Below are positions 14,582-28,466 of a DNA stretch of 64,000 bases, one piece after another. A program made the translations under genes and the position numbers. The notes below the pieces were generated by a model. The model was not told the origin of the DNA. It ran no database searches and saw nothing but the letters and a program-made list of their open reading frames with translations. Source of the DNA: Vigna angularis (lineage: Eukaryota; Streptophyta; Magnoliopsida; Fabales; Fabaceae). Within the stretch, counting starts at the first letter, position 1. Each line of letters opens with the position of its first letter. The DNA is taken from positions 25,688,131-25,752,130 of the forward strand of contig NC_068971.1 in NCBI RefSeq assembly GCF_016808095.1. The letters run 5' to 3'.

Positions 14582-15537
14582 CATTACAAGAATAATTGAT
14601 ATTACCGACGGTCCTAATTCATCGGTAATGTATCAAATCTATCGGTAATTGTCGTTTACCGACGACTTACCGACGGTCAAAATACCGTCGGTAAAAACGT
14701 TGTCAGTAACCTTTACCGACGGATATTTCAGTTGTCGGTAATTATCGAAGGCTTTTGACCTTTGGTAAAACCGTCGGTAATTACTGAAGGCTTCTGGCCT
14801 TCGATAAATCCGTCGGTAATTACCGCGATCTGGTTCATCTTCTTCTTCTTCCTTCCTCTCTCTGTGTCATTTTTTTTTCGTTTTCATGAACTCCGCCACC
14901 AAAAAAGCATCACGCCAGTAATAAACTAATTTCCAAAGAATCAAACAACCAATTTATTTTCAATAGTTAAAATCATAGGGAATCATGAAGAGTTTCTCTG
15001 CAATTCTCAGTGGAGAGCAGCGGTGGATTGCAACAGAGCAGCGGTGGTGGAGAGCAGTGGTGATGGAGAGCAGCGGTGGTGGGGAGCAACGATGGTGGAG
15101 AGCAGCGGCGATGAAGAGCGGCGGTGGAGAGCTGCGGCGGTGGAGAGCAACAATAGGAAGAAGTATTACACTGAGATGGAGAGAAATGAGAAGGAGAAAT
15201 GAGTGTTTGCCACATATATTGGCATTGGATGCGAAACTGGGGCCGGAAAATTTCTGCTTTTTTACCAACGGTCAGAAGCCTTCGGTAAATCTGTCAGTAA
15301 TGTCGTCAAGCGAAATAATGAGCGGGAAAATTCTCGCTCTTTTTACCGACGATCAAAAGCCTTCGACAAATCCGTCGGTAATGTGCATGTCACTTACCGA
15401 TGACCTTATCGAAGGTTTTTGACCGTCGGTAAAAAAGATAAAAAACCATCGGTAATTTCGTCGAAAATTAAAATATATCGACAGATATTTATCCGTCGAT
15501 AAAAATTCGTCGGTAATATTAATATTTTTTTATAGTG
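14582..15537. mobile_element. Non-autonomous CACTA (En/Spm) element A
   Basis: The 956-bp element begins CATTACAAGAAT and ends TTTTTTATAGTG, close to CACTACAAGAAA and its inverse. It is flanked by the exact 3-bp duplication TAT (14579-14581 and 15538-15540). Both ends carry dense subterminal repeats of ACCGACGG / CCGTCGGTAA in both orientations (14600-14830 and 15265-15515), as CACTA transposase-binding regions do. No transposase is encoded. The centre (about 15000-15155) is a GC-rich array of GAGAGCAGCGGTGG-like units. The 145-codon open frame at 14985-15422 translates that array and the subterminal repeats and is unlikely to be a gene. Confidence 0.88.
15000..15155. repeat. GC-rich minisatellite inside CACTA element A
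   Basis: Roughly seven degenerate copies of GAGAGCAGCGGTGGTGG, separated by a few bases. The array stands out in composition from the AT-rich flanks. Confidence 0.8.
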
Positions 15538-15540
15538 TAT

Positions 15541-16586
15541 TAAAAATAACTATTATTTTTGTAATACTTTTGATTAAGTGAAATAATTTTCACTCAAACT
15601 AAAATAATAATACAATTAAACATTGTGTTTATCATATTTTGGTTCAAATGAAATTTTTTTCACTCACAATAAGATAACTTTTGCTCAAACGAATTGTCTT
15701 CTTTTAATTTTTTTTTCTTTTTTTAGTGTTGTGTATTTGTTTGTTGCTTTAATTTATTGAAGTTATACGTATAAATAAAATAACGACTATATGTATTTAA
15801 ATAATTTCTTACCTAATTCTTGAATAGGTTCAATTATAAAAAGAAAAAATAACTTGGGGTTTGAATCGAAACGGAATATTAAAATTTAAAAACTTAGAAT
15901 GAAGAAAAACGAGAAAATATATTAAGCCCTTCAATATTACTATTTTAAGGAAGGATTTCATCCTGACAAGTGAAACAATTCTGACCAGTAATTTGGATTA
16001 ATTTGAAAATTTGATTTGAAATTTTAAAGTCTGAATGTGAAAACTTTTTTCATTTAACAATATGAGCTGAAACGTGGCCAAATTGAACCGGTGTAATGTG
16101 CAGATAGTGGCTATGCAAAATCCAATAATGGAGAACACAAAACAAAAAGTAAAACGAATCTATGAGCAAGGAACTTGTACATATGCATTGCCTTACTCTA
16201 CCGTAAATCTATTTTTAAATTTGTGTAATAGAAACCACTTTCAACGTGTTGATGTGACAGAAGAGTGACGTATTTTGATTAATCCCACATTTTAATCATT
16301 ATAATTTGACATCAATCATCTACCATCACAAATAGCATTATCATTGAATTTTGAATAATGTAGTGTTTTATTATGAGGTACAAATTTCTTACTCATCCAA
16401 TTTTTCATTATAATTTAAAATTATTTTATATAGATGAAATAATAAATGCATACAGCAGTAAAAGTCATTATTTATGATATATTCTTTTACGGAGGAGATT
16501 TCTTGTTTGTTCTGAAAACTACTTTTTATTTTGTTTTTAGTCTTCAAATTATCTACACCAAAGTTCTAACGTGCTTATGGATGAGA
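15541..16586. other. AT-rich intergenic DNA
   Basis: No gene supported. The 64-codon frame at 16074-16268 has no recognisable domain and no supporting context. Confidence 0.4.
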
Positions 16587-17619
16587 TGTCACACATCAAA
16601 TTTTTAAGAGATACTTTAGTTTATTAGAAAAGGAATCTATATCTATTTATATAAAATTTTATTTCATCTATATAACTATAGTTATTTTACAAGTATTCAA
16701 GATTTATATATATATATATATATATATATTATAAGATTTAATAGAGTGTTTTAAATAATTATATTTTATTATTTTATTTCAAAAATATCAAAAATATAAA
16801 TAGAAACTTTTAATAAGGAGTTTTATGATTCAAAAAGTTTTATCTCTTTAACTTTCTTCTTTAAATTTTCTGTCTTCTTTCTAGAGATTTTGACTCTCTA
16901 TTCATCTACCTGAATATCAGAGATCGTCTAAGGGATTCTTGAGGCGAGATCTTCATTTTTAGTTAATTTAATTTAGTTAAAGAATAAGCTGATTTCTACC
17001 ATTTTTTCTTAGATCTTTGTGTCTCTACATTTAGGGGTTTTCTACTATTATGGGGTTTGAGTCTTCTCTAAGACTCTCAATTGATAAGTGGTATTGAGGG
17101 TATACTCTGATCAAATTGTAGTGAATTATAGGAGCAAAAATAGAGATCTCGGAACCGTAGGAGAAATTCTAGAGTTCTTAGAACCATCAGAGCATTATCC
17201 AGGTAAATGAAGCTTGTTTATTTGATTTAGATTGGTAGACATGTTATATTTGATGTTTGTATGATGATGTGATGATTGATTTGTGAAATTTAATTGAATT
17301 GTGAAATTTGGTATGTTGAGTTGCTTGTAAAAGTGATATGTTGAATTGAGAACTTTTGAATGTTGGTATGTACTTGGTTTGCTAATGAGAAAGTTGTTTC
17401 TTGATGAAGTTGGGAATGTAGATTTGGTTAATTTGAGTTGATGAATTGTTACAGAGCTTTGATTTGGAATTAGTTTAAAGAATGATGAGTTTATGGCATA
17501 AAATGGAGGTTTTAACAGGTCAAATTCTAAAGTCAAGGTTTTAGGAAAATTTTGCTGCTTTGGGAATTGTCTTTGGGCCATTTAGGACTTATTTAGCCTC
17601 TTATTTTGCTGAAATCTAG

Positions 17620-17788
17620 TAATGAGCGTCTGGTTGTAAGCTTCTTGTAGTCTGGTGGTGACCGTTTGGTGGTAAGCGTTTTGTAATGAGTGTTTAGTGG
17701 TGAGCATCTGGTTGTAAGCGTCTGGTAATGAGGGTTTGTTGGTGAGCATCTGGTAATGAGTGCTTAGTGGTGAGCGTCTGATGGTAAG
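17620..17788. repeat. GCGTCTGGT minisatellite in an LTR
   Basis: Degenerate tandem units such as GGTGAGCGTCTGG and GGTAAGCGTTTTG. The array continues after the inserted solo LTR at 20098-20165. The sequence GTAAG, used as the target duplication, is itself part of the repeat unit. Confidence 0.8.
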
Positions 17789-20097
17789 TATAAGACCCGA
17801 GAAAAATGTAGTAAATAGGGAATTAAGTGATTTGGGTTTTAAATGTTATTGTTGGTAAGTGGTGTGAAGTTTAGGTGTTTCTTATAATTATAATTGCTAT
17901 GTTAATTATTTCATGATATTATTAATAAAGTGCAACACATGATTGATATGTTGATAATTAGGTGATTTGTGTGTGTGTGTGTATGTAAGACTATCAATGT
18001 GATGTGTTGACTTGTTAATGGAAGGGTGGTTTAGGATTGAATGTGTATGGGTTCAATTCTAGGGAGAAAGGAAGTTAAGGGAAACCTTTATTTCATTTGT
18101 ATTTTCCTTAGGGGAAAAATAGTTTTTTACCTTTATTTAATTGATGTAGAAATTAAATAAGGGGGTGTAGGAAGTAAAAGAGTTTGAATTAAATTAAATT
18201 AAATAAAAGGAAAGATAATGTGAGATAAAAGAGAATTAAAGATTTAGATAGATTTGGTTTTAAAAATATATTATTATAAGTGAGAAGATACTAGAGGTAG
18301 AGTTAGGTTGATTTATAAATATTAAGATATAAATATTAAGATATAAATATAGGGGTGCATTTTGTGTTTTAGAAACCCTAGATACTCTAAATCAAAGAGA
18401 GAAAACAGATGATGAGAGGATGTTGATGTTTTTGGTGAGAAGAAGAGAGAGAGCAATAGACACTCTTAGTGCAAAGAAAGATTGGTGGTGTTTCAGGATT
18501 GTAGATAAAGTCCTAGTAATTGTCAAGGTATGGGACAACTTACCTTTGTTTTGTTTGTTATTGTAGGCTATGTAGAACACGGGGGTTTGAGTGTGGTTAC
18601 AATGGTCTGTAATGATGGAACGTGATTTGGGATTGAAACATGGGGGTTGTACCTTACGTTTTTAGTCTAGGAACGTGATTATTCACAGGAATAATCGATT
18701 ATCTAGGATAGTAATTAATTATCCCTTCACGCGTGTTGAATTATGGTGATTTTCTATGTAGAACCATTGAGATAATCGATTATCTTAAGTGATAATTGAT
18801 TATCATAGGGTATTTTGTGTACATGTGTATGATTCGGGAATAATCGATTATCACTTATGATAATCTATTATCCTAATGTTTTTCTTAGTTAAACATGAAA
18901 ATTTTGATAACAATTGGACATGGATCAAGCTAGAGGAGTTGTAGAACATGATGACAATCAGAGAATGTGTTTAGGGGTTGTGTTTAGGGTCAAGTTTGAC
19001 TTGTGGTTGAGATTGGAACATGAATGAGTATTGGGGGTGCACATGAGTGTGTGGTTGATGAGCATAAGAGTGGGGGGATAAGCCTACTTGTTGTACCTAG
19101 TAAATCTTGGTTTTTATCTACGGATAAGTATTGGTTATTCGAGTATTGAACCTTCCTTGTGTGGGGTGATGGTGGTTTCCTTATCCTTATGTGGCAGGAA
19201 GGCATGTTCCTTAGTTGAATTACAGGAATACTCGAACATATCTGTAGGGGAGGCTACAAATTGGGTTGTAGGAGCAACTACGGTAGGGTACAAGAGTGTG
19301 ACTAATTCTTTCTACTATGGTGTTAGGGTATTTGAGAAGGCTCATGGTGGTGATCATGATGGAGGTACACATGTTGATAATGATAGTGATGATGGAGCAT
19401 CAAGGGAATACTATATTGGTAGTAATGGTATCAAGTGGTGTGGTTAGCATAAGAGCGATTGAAAGGATAGACTGTTGGTCTAGGTGTGTGATGTTCATGA
19501 TGACATCGAAGATCGATTATCGAGGATGGAGTATCGAGGCTCGGGAAGCGACAATCAGATATCATTAATTTGTTGTGTTTAGAGGAATAGTAATCCTATC
19601 ATTATTATTTCTACGTATGAGGTGTTCAATTGTGGTTGATATAATCAGTATATATGCATCTTATCGTGTATTTGATTATGGTTCATATAATTGTTTTATC
19701 GGTAACTTATCTCATACGTGTTTGTTTTTGTGTGTTTGTGAATAAAATTATTGGCGATGATTGTATAATGTGTTATACGTGAGCAAATGATATTACAAAT
19801 GTTCTAGAGGCATGACAGACTCGAGAGAAGATGGGGGACAAACTTGGGATTTCAATTGAAGTTATTTTGTTTTAAAAAGTTAAGACCAAACAATTGAAGT
19901 TATTTTATTTCTTTCGTTATTTCATTATTTTGAATAATGTAATTGGATAAATTATGTTTTGAATAAATTTGGAACGATTATGTTTTGAATAAAGTATGAA
20001 TTTTTAAAAGTATAGGTTTTTGAAAAGTACGTGATAAATTTTGAATTTTTATCAGTTTTGCAGTAACTTGTGACATCTCAAGAGTTGGGGTGTTACA
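17789..20097 (+). mobile_element. Solo LTR nested in another LTR
   Basis: A 2309-bp LTR starting TATAAGACCCGAG (a decayed TGTAAGACC) and ending GGGGTGTTACA. The duplication GTAAG is exact at 17784-17788 and 20098-20102; because GTAAG belongs to the host minisatellite the match is slightly less decisive, but both LTR ends coincide with it. Several copies of the perfect palindrome GATAATCGATTATC and variants lie at about 18690-18872. The overlapping frames at 19088-19447 and 19317-19568 have no recognisable domain. A triplicated ATAAATATTAAGAT unit sits at about 18314-18350. Confidence 0.85.
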
Positions 20098-21052
20098 GTA
20101 AGCGTCTGGTGGAAAATGTCTGGTGGTGAGCATCTGATAGTAAGTGCCTGATGGTAATCATCTGATGAATATAGGTTGTGTGGCAATAACTAAGTTTTCC
20201 TATACCGCTTGTAAAGTGTTCAATAAATGTCTTGTGTGAATTTGTTTACGGTGCATATGTTTTGATAATTTTTTATGCTTCTGGAATGATATAAATATGT
20301 TATGAGATTGAAAGATATGTGTTGCGAGAAAAAGCTTAAGGAAAGATTTTATATTCAAGTAAGTTGTGGTGAATGCTTGATAGTGAAACTTTAGTAAGAA
20401 GATATCCTGATATTCTACCAACCATTCAACTGATCATGTAGAGATTAGTGGGGTGTCAGATAGAATGAAAGATTAATCTCATGGGTAGTAGGTCGAGTTA
20501 CCCTTGTTTATAACTCTACAAAGTATAAATACTACCATGAGTGCTCACATTCAGTGAAGTCTATATTAGCATCCCATCCAGATAATTGAGTAGAGATCAA
20601 TTGTGGTATGATCATATATTGGATGGGATGTTGTGAATATCAATTTATGATTTGATATATTAAGTTATGATATGTTACTTCCTTTGTACACTAACTTACC
20701 ATGTTTGCTTGGTTTCTATTATCTATGTGTTTTGCTTAAATCTTTGGCAATGATCACCATTTGGTGTGAGATAGCCTACCTTTGATGGAGTAGGAGGATA
20801 TCGTCGAGTGATACGTGGAGTGTAGTATATAGATATATAGATGTGGATATACAAATGGATGTTTTTTTATAATAATTTAACTATTTTTGAGATACTGTGT
20901 TTAGGAGGTTTTGTAAATTTGTCTTTATGGATATAGTTATTATTTTGGATAACTGTAACGGTCAATTACATGTTTTCTTATCTATCTAATATGTTTTATC
21001 AAAACATATGATATTTTGTTTAGTAGATTACTTTATTAAGTGATATGTTACA

Positions 21053-21604
21053 TATATAGTTATAAAATAAAATTTATAATGGAGAAAAGAAAAAGAAAAA
21101 GAAAGGAGGAAGAAAGAATAAGAGAGAATAAAAACTCATATTTTGTATGTTATTTCTTAAAGAATTTTTTTCTATCTATAACCCAAATAATATAACTCAA
21201 GGGTTACAAATAACTAAATCAATCATATGAGTAATCATAGAAAATCAATCAATCAATCAATCATATGAACAATTGCAGCAAATCAATCATATGAGTAATT
21301 ATAAAAAATCAATGTATAACCATTCATTCATAACACTCTTCATTTGTTGTCCATTGATAAGAAAATGTGCCTAATTAAAACTTTACTGGAAAAAACCCTT
21401 TGGATAAAAATCCAATAAAGGAGAAAAAGTACATTATTCTTTATTCTTCAATACAATATTGTTTATCACATATTCTATTTCTCTCCCTCATGTCAACTTA
21501 CATCATTAAGACAATGAAGTTCAATCTTGTGAATCAATTGCTCAAAAATTTCCTTGACAAAGACTTTGTAAATAGATTTGCTAGATATTCACATAAATAA
21601 ATCT
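21053..21604. other. AT-rich spacer
   Basis: Contains short AATCAATCATATGAG-type direct repeats (about 21225-21310). No gene seen. Confidence 0.4.
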
Positions 21605-22200
21605 CACTACAAAAAAAATTGTTAATCAGTGAAGGTTATTTTGTGAAGGTTATAACCCTCCACAAGTTAACATTATTTAAGATAATTATGATGAGTTGTC
21701 TAAAAGATAACAATAATTGAGTTTTAATTCTTCTTTTATGAGGGTTATGACATCCATAAATTATAACACATTTTTCACTCTTCCCTTATTTTTTTCAGCC
21801 TTTCCCTTTCAAGATTTCACACTCACTTTACCTTTTTCCCAAATTCCAAAACCTAAGTGCAAGTTGATCAAACCTAGGCGATTTGCGTTTTCATTTCACT
21901 CTGGCGCTCATCGATCTTATCATCAAACCTAGGCGTTCTGGTAAGTTCATCAAACATATGCATTTTGATTAAATCATTTCCATCATCTTCATCCTCACTT
22001 GTTAATCAGTGCATTCAATCAATCTTATCATCAAACCTTGGAATTATAGTGAGTCATCAATCAATACTCGTCAGCCAATACTCACACAAAGCTCATGTGT
22101 TTATAGTATCAAGTTTTTTAGTATGATTATTTTATCACAATTTTTTTCACATATTTTTATCATTTTTTCGTTGGGGATATTATTTTATAAAATTTGATGA
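21605..22200 (+). mobile_element. CACTA-like left end (element E), partial
   Basis: The sequence begins CACTACAAAAAAAATTG and has subterminal repeats of GTGAAGGTTAT / ATAACCCTC in both orientations, followed by a C-rich segment (about 21770-22080) with a repeated ATCTTATCATCAAACCT. I could not find a matching right end, so the extent is approximate and the element may be truncated. Confidence 0.5.
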
Positions 22201-23009
22201 TAAAACGATATTATTTTTTAGAAACTCCTAAATATATATTTTACACAATCAACCGTATTAATAAAACGCGTGATAAAATTTGTAAAATGATGGATAAAAT
22301 ATGTAATTAAATATTAAAAGCTTTAAAATTAAATTTATTGCCATATTAGTAATTTACACCTTTTTACTAAGTGAGAATATAACTTCGTCACTATTAATAA
22401 TTTTATTTAAAATAATTAAAATTTGTAATAGTTAATATATATGATTTATCCCGCGAAAACAGATAAAACATGCAAGAAGATGTTACAAAGGCAAAACATT
22501 CAATTTTTCTATTTAAAAGCTAATAAATAAATAACATTTTACATATTAAACACATTTTAATACGCGAGATACAATAATTAAATTTTTCTTAATTTAGTTG
22601 TTTCTCAAACTTGATTAAAATTAAATTAAATTCATTTTATTTCTTTACTATAAAATCAGTCTCACCTATTATTTTCTTTTTCACTAGATTTGGCAAACTT
22701 AAAAGTTACTCAAAACTAAGTTATTTGGCATGACCTTTTTCTAAGGTAATGCCTATCATATTAAACATTATCTTTTCCTAAAAAGCTGAACCTAAATTTT
22801 AAGTGCTTCTCGTTGACACATATCTTATCCATAAACTGAAGCCTAAGGAAAATTGTGCATGCACTTATTATGAGTGACTCCAAATTGCAAGCAATAGCAA
22901 TGAAACAATAAAGCCAAACATTTACTTTCTTTTGTCAAATTATTACGACATTGATTGGTGATGAAGCATATGCAAAGGTTCAATGAAGGCCAAAACACAA
23001 AGCCCCATC
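22201..23009. other. AT-rich intergenic DNA
   Basis: Nothing recognisable on either strand. Confidence 0.4.
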
Positions 23010-23165
<156 letters not shown>

Positions 23166-24169
23166 CTGAACCATTTTCATGAATTCACTATCTCCAGATA
23201 AAATCTAGGGTTTGGGAGAACCACCCAACTCCATAACCATCTACGTGCTTAATTTGTGTGCAAGAGAGTGTTGATGAAAACTCCAATCTTCATTAATGGC
23301 ACATAGGGATTTCTCTCACACCACTAATTATAATAATTTAATTCAACCCTCAAATCAAACCAAGTGACGCAAAAGTGATTGTGAAAGCCTTGTGTGGCTT
23401 TAATTTATTCACCAAGTTTTGGAGCTCTTAGATGCACACATCACCATCAATGGTATTGCTAAGTAACATGTGAACCAAACAATACCTTGGTCCTTCAACG
23501 CAACGTCCAACCATCATTAATATTTAATCACCAAAAACAGATAATCAATATTGGAAAATGACGCTAGAGATAGGCCATGGTGACGCTAATCATATTAATT
23601 ACGTTCACCAATAATGTTTATAGTTAAATATAAAATATCTAGGGCTCAATAAATCTTTATATATCGTCAACTTTCTCATACAAGAATGTGATGGATCAAC
23701 GTATTCTTCCTATCAAACCTTCACAAATATTTAAATACTTTTCATCATCCCCTCACCAAGCTTCTTAATTATTTCACCTCTAAACAATTTGACGTAATTC
23801 CCAAATAGAATAAAAGAGACTCAATAATTTAATTTGAAGCTATTAACACGAATATGCCTCTTATTAAATAAAAACAATATGATTTCAGGTGTCTAAAATA
23901 TCTTTCGAAGGAGAAGCCGTACTTGGATGAAGCTGAATTCACTCAAGATGTTTTAATTAATGTTTCGTATTCAGTTTCATGTATAAAAAGCCTAATTGGA
24001 GAATGAGATTTCCATTTTGCATTTGTTGTCACTATTATAAGCTTAAAAAACTTACAAACTTAGTTGAGTTGGTAATTTTTTTTTCCCACTTGTCGCGAAT
24101 CAAATAAGTATAAACTAAGCCAACTTGTAAGCTTTTGGGTTGATAAACTCTTTTAAATAATATCTATAT

Positions 24170-24224
<55 letters not shown>

Positions 24225-26621
24225 TTTTTAGATTTTTTTATTTTTCTAAATATAAAGCTAAATATAAATCAAACCCTAAATACTTAGTGATATAAAATTA
24301 ATAAATAAAAATTGAACATAAAAATTATAAATCAGGAGCTACGTAGCCTCGAAAATGAGCTATATATGCCTTAAGGCCAACACGAAAATGAGCTATAGAA
24401 GAGCCAAAAAAACTCCTGGACAACATGCATTTTCACAGGCCACATTCATTTAGCTATATATGCCTTAAGGCCAACACTGGAAAATAATATATAAATCATT
24501 TACAAAGGAAAATGCAAGTTTTTTTTATGCTCTTTTATACTCTTGTGATCACCAATTCTTGGAACTCTTTTCATAATAAATTGAGCAAGAAAAAAGAATT
24601 AGATTTCACTCTTTTTATAATTTAGAATTAAATTTTAAAACTAATATTTAAAATCACGTCTTTTTACAAACATATCAGTATTTATATTTGGGCAAAGCAA
24701 ATCATTCGTATGAGAAATTTTTAAAGTCTCATATAAGGAAAACAAATCACACGTTTTTATTTTAAAACTTAAGACTCAAAATGGTATATATTGTGATATT
24801 ATGAGTTTACTGATGCCTAATTTTCCTTAAAAGATTTCAATAAGTTTAATGTATAAAATTGAGAGAATATTCAAACATATCCTACATTATTTCCATTAAA
24901 ATATTTACTATTGCAAAGTTCAAATTATTTTAATTTGACCCAACTTTATTCACATTTAAGTATGATCTTATTAGTAAGCTCCATAAAATAGAGCTTATCA
25001 ATTGTAATAAAATTACATTGCTTCACAGAATACAAACAATTGAAGTGTTTATTTGGTATTTTCTTCCGTTTTGTGATGATTACCTTTCTTCCAACATTTA
25101 TTATGAAATAACTTGTGGATTATTTACTTTATGAAGTATTTTCATGGAGGTTTATTTGCTGCACATTATACCCAACACAAGAAAATCCAACGGCTGCACA
25201 TCATAAATACATCTTCATTTCTGTAAAAAAAAAATAGTAATTCAAACATATAAAAAAAATCGATTTGCACACTATTATTGTGTTTACTATTTAAAATGAA
25301 GAATATTGACGAAAGTGGTAAAGATAGTGGTTATATAATATATTGAATATGCTTGACCAAATGCATATCATTATTCAAAGCAAAAATATTAAATAATTTT
25401 TAATATATTGTACTATCTATGCCTTCTAAGGTTTTGTAGAGTCATGTGATGAGTTTTCATGTGATGATATTGATATTGATAGCACTTTAAGGTTTAAACC
25501 TACTCTTGGTGATAATATTTTATAATAATGCGTATTATGATTTTATAGATAAAAATTAATGTATATGATTAGTGACAGGTCACCATGCATTTCCTTTGTT
25601 CTAAAAGGAGGAAGACATCTTTTACATGAGAAAGAAAAGAGGAAGGAAAACTATATATTGTGTAAAGATAGAAAATGAAAAGTTGAAAAATTTGAGGTAG
25701 GTTCATTAATGCAGGAAGAGGGGTAGTTGTTGGTTTATAACCATTATTATTGCTTTTAATGCCAAAAATGTGTGGAAGAAAACACGAAGCCATGACTGTT
25801 GCAAACTGTACTCAGTGTGACAGTGTTCACATTCTTGCCTCAGCTTTGTCAAAGCCACAAAATGCTCGTGCTTCTGCACTGTACTCATCACCTCTATCTT
25901 TATTAGGGATATCAGCAAAATCACATTGCTTGTGTTTTGTATCGGGGTAAAGGGTCGGTGAGTCGTATCGAGTATGAATGTTTGTTTTCAAGTTCAAGTT
26001 TTGAGTTTAATTTTGTTTCTTCAAATCGATTAAGAAAAAGACGTTATAATGTTAAAGTTAATTTAATGTTGACAGTTTAAAAATTAGTAACATAGTAATT
26101 ATAAATTATCTATATCCTTGTCTATTTATAAATTTTTAAGTAAATTTTTAATTAAAAGTGACATAATTATGATCAATTATAAGTATTCATACTTTATCTT
26201 TTAAGTTGATTACTAATTAATCTAATCGATAATTGATCAAATAATTACAATTCTTTTAGCTAGAATTAATCCATTAATAACTTTTACTTTTTGAATGTAT
26301 ACATTTTGAACTTTAATATTTAGACTTCTCATTTTTATTATTTTATTTTTGTATGAAGTAATAATTTTCTTAAATAAGAACATTTTGAAGAATTATGTTT
26401 TAGTTAAAACATTAAGGATTTTTTTTATAGACAAAAGTTCGTTTGGCCATAACTTATATTCGTTAAATTTCCTTTTCAAAATATTATTTCAGTCGTTATT
26501 TTTAAATTAGATTTTAATATTTTCTCGAAAAAAAATTATCAATAGCATATATAATAGTTCTTTTTTCTCTTGTTGAATTAAATATTATGATGTATATGAT
26601 GTTTGGAAGAACCCTATAATT
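23166..26621. other. AT-rich intergenic DNA
   Basis: Includes an (AT)n tract (24175-24221) and a duplicated AGCTATATATGCCTTAAGG block (about 24357 and 24453). At 25750-25950 the composition is more balanced and overlapping frames occur on both strands, but none has a recognisable domain and I do not call a gene. Confidence 0.4.
24175..24221. repeat. (AT)n microsatellite
   Basis: A perfect AT tract of about 47 bp. Confidence 0.95.
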
Positions 26622-28466
26622 TGTAACATCCCAAAAATTTCTTACACTTAACAAAAAAAATTAATAATAAGATCTTTACATTAATAAAAAATGTTTGAAA
26701 CTAAACTTTCTATACTATGTCTTAGCTTCACGATTTCCTAGCATTTACTCACCTCCTGCTACTCCTTACCACATAATCTCTTTCTCTATTTGAGATGGAA
26801 TAATTATTAGAACGTTAGGATAATCCTTAAGACTGAACTTCTTACATCAACACCTACACTATAGGGAACCACTATGGAATTTCTCTGCGAGAGTCATGGA
26901 ATTACGTTCATCAACCATCCATATGATAAAAACCAAATCCTCATAACCATCATATTCATCAACCATAGACATACCCATAAACATGTTCACAAATCATAAA
27001 TATCCATTTATCAATCAATTAAGTATAACAATTTTATAAACCAACTTACCGAAATAAAGCATCCAAAGAACGAAAAACATATAAGAACTTAGAAACAAAG
27101 CGCCCAACAAATTTTAATTTTTTATGTTTTTTTAAAGGATAATCGATTATCACACTTGATAATCGATTATTTCAAAGGAAATTCATACAAAGACGACTTT
27201 TTGATTGAAATAATCGATTATCATACTTGATAATCGATATTCTAGAGAGTTTTAAAGAAAAGATAGCATTCTGACTGAAATAATTAATTATCACACCTGA
27301 TAATCGATTATCCCTATCAATTTTGACATTTAACATGATTTTTCTGGTTTAATTGCACCTTGTACACCTATCCAAATAGAGTACTTTATTGCTCATTTGG
27401 TTAGAAACAAGATTCACTCGACCAACTCAACAACTCAAAAGTACCTAAGAACAATTCTACATCTTCTAAACTAGAAATTTGCAAACTAAGGGTCTAAACA
27501 AGTCACAATTGACTCAAAAACAGACTCCAAACCTTCGTTTTCATCATCGACCCTCTACTTTAGATTTTCACTAATTAAAACCTCTAAAAAAATAACCAAA
27601 AACAACACAAAACTCAACCTATTAATCGTTGACTAATTTCACTTCAGATTTTGCTTAACTAACCATTAACTCAACTTCTCACATATCAAAATCCCTTTTT
27701 TAGACCAAAAACCAACCTATAACTTAGTCTACTCTTTACTTCCTAATAATACATTAATTTATACCATTTACAGTCCAAAACAACAACATGAAACATTCAA
27801 TCTGGTACAAATTCTCAAACATTACCAACATTATTCATCAGCATATAAATATCTCACAACAATCATCTTAATCATAACATTCGACCAAACATAATTCCTC
27901 ACAATGTAGCAAACATAAACTTATGCATCATAACACGAAATTAAGGAGAATATTAGCTTCCCTTACTTGTTTGAAGACCAACAACTTTATAGAACCCTTA
28001 GACAACTCCCACGGATTGAAGGACACTAATTGTGCCTATAAATAACAGAATCATGATCAGGGTATGTCGTTAGGACCACTGATCGATAAGGAACTAACAA
28101 GAGAGTTTGAATGACACAAGCGAGAGATACTCTTTGCACGTGTTTTAAACTGAAAACTAAAGAAAAAGAATAGAAACTGACTTACTATATACGGAAAACT
28201 AATCGGTAAAAAATGGAGAACTCAATGTTGTGATGTCTTAGGCACCTCTTGATCGTCAAAAAGATATTTCAGGAGTTATAAATCTTAGGGAGAAGTCACA
28301 AAAAACTTAAAGAATAAATTTTAGTGAGATGACAAATATTTTAAATAATGAGACGTGTTTATAAAATTCTAATTATATTATTAAATTATTTTAATATTAA
28401 AATAATCGATCTTATTATTTAAAAACATCTATAATTTTTAATACTCCATTTTTCTAAGTTATTACA
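26622..28466 (-). mobile_element. Probable solo LTR, minus orientation
   Basis: On the plus strand it begins TGTAACATCCC and ends CTAAGTTATTACA, parallel to the LTR at 11138-13494. It also shares the order of phrases CTTAAGACTGA, a CACTATAGGG-like segment and AGTCATGGAATTACG. Palindromic GATAATCGATTATC motifs cluster at about 27137-27312. The flanking pentamers TAATT and GTATT do not match, so either the ends have decayed or the copy is rearranged. Confidence 0.65.

Larger units (their letters stand above)
16587..21052 (+). mobile_element. Probable LTR split by a solo LTR (ends tentative)
   Basis: The outer sequence begins near TGTCACACATC (16587) and ends near GTGATATGTTACA (21052). These are plausible LTR termini for the same broad family as the other large LTRs here. 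I found no matching target duplication (TGAGA against TATAT), so the limits are provisional. Without the inserted 2.3 kb it would be about 2.15 kb, like its relatives. It carries an array of GAGCGTCTGGTGGTAA-like units that the inserted LTR divides, and an (AT)n tract at 16705-16729. Open frames, including 17195-17581 on the minus strand, are incidental. Confidence 0.5.

Noticed and set aside
14985..15422. 145-codon open frame within CACTA A
   Set aside because: It translates a minisatellite and the subterminal repeats, with no domain and no family resemblance.
18690..18872. Repeated GATAATCGATTATC palindromes considered as a CRISPR-like array
   Set aside because: Spacing is irregular, there are no unique equal-length spacers, and the setting is a plant LTR.
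25569..25950. Overlapping frames of 66-74 codons with Cys and His residues
   Set aside because: No recognisable zinc-finger spacing, no splice context and frames on both strands. I left it as intergenic.
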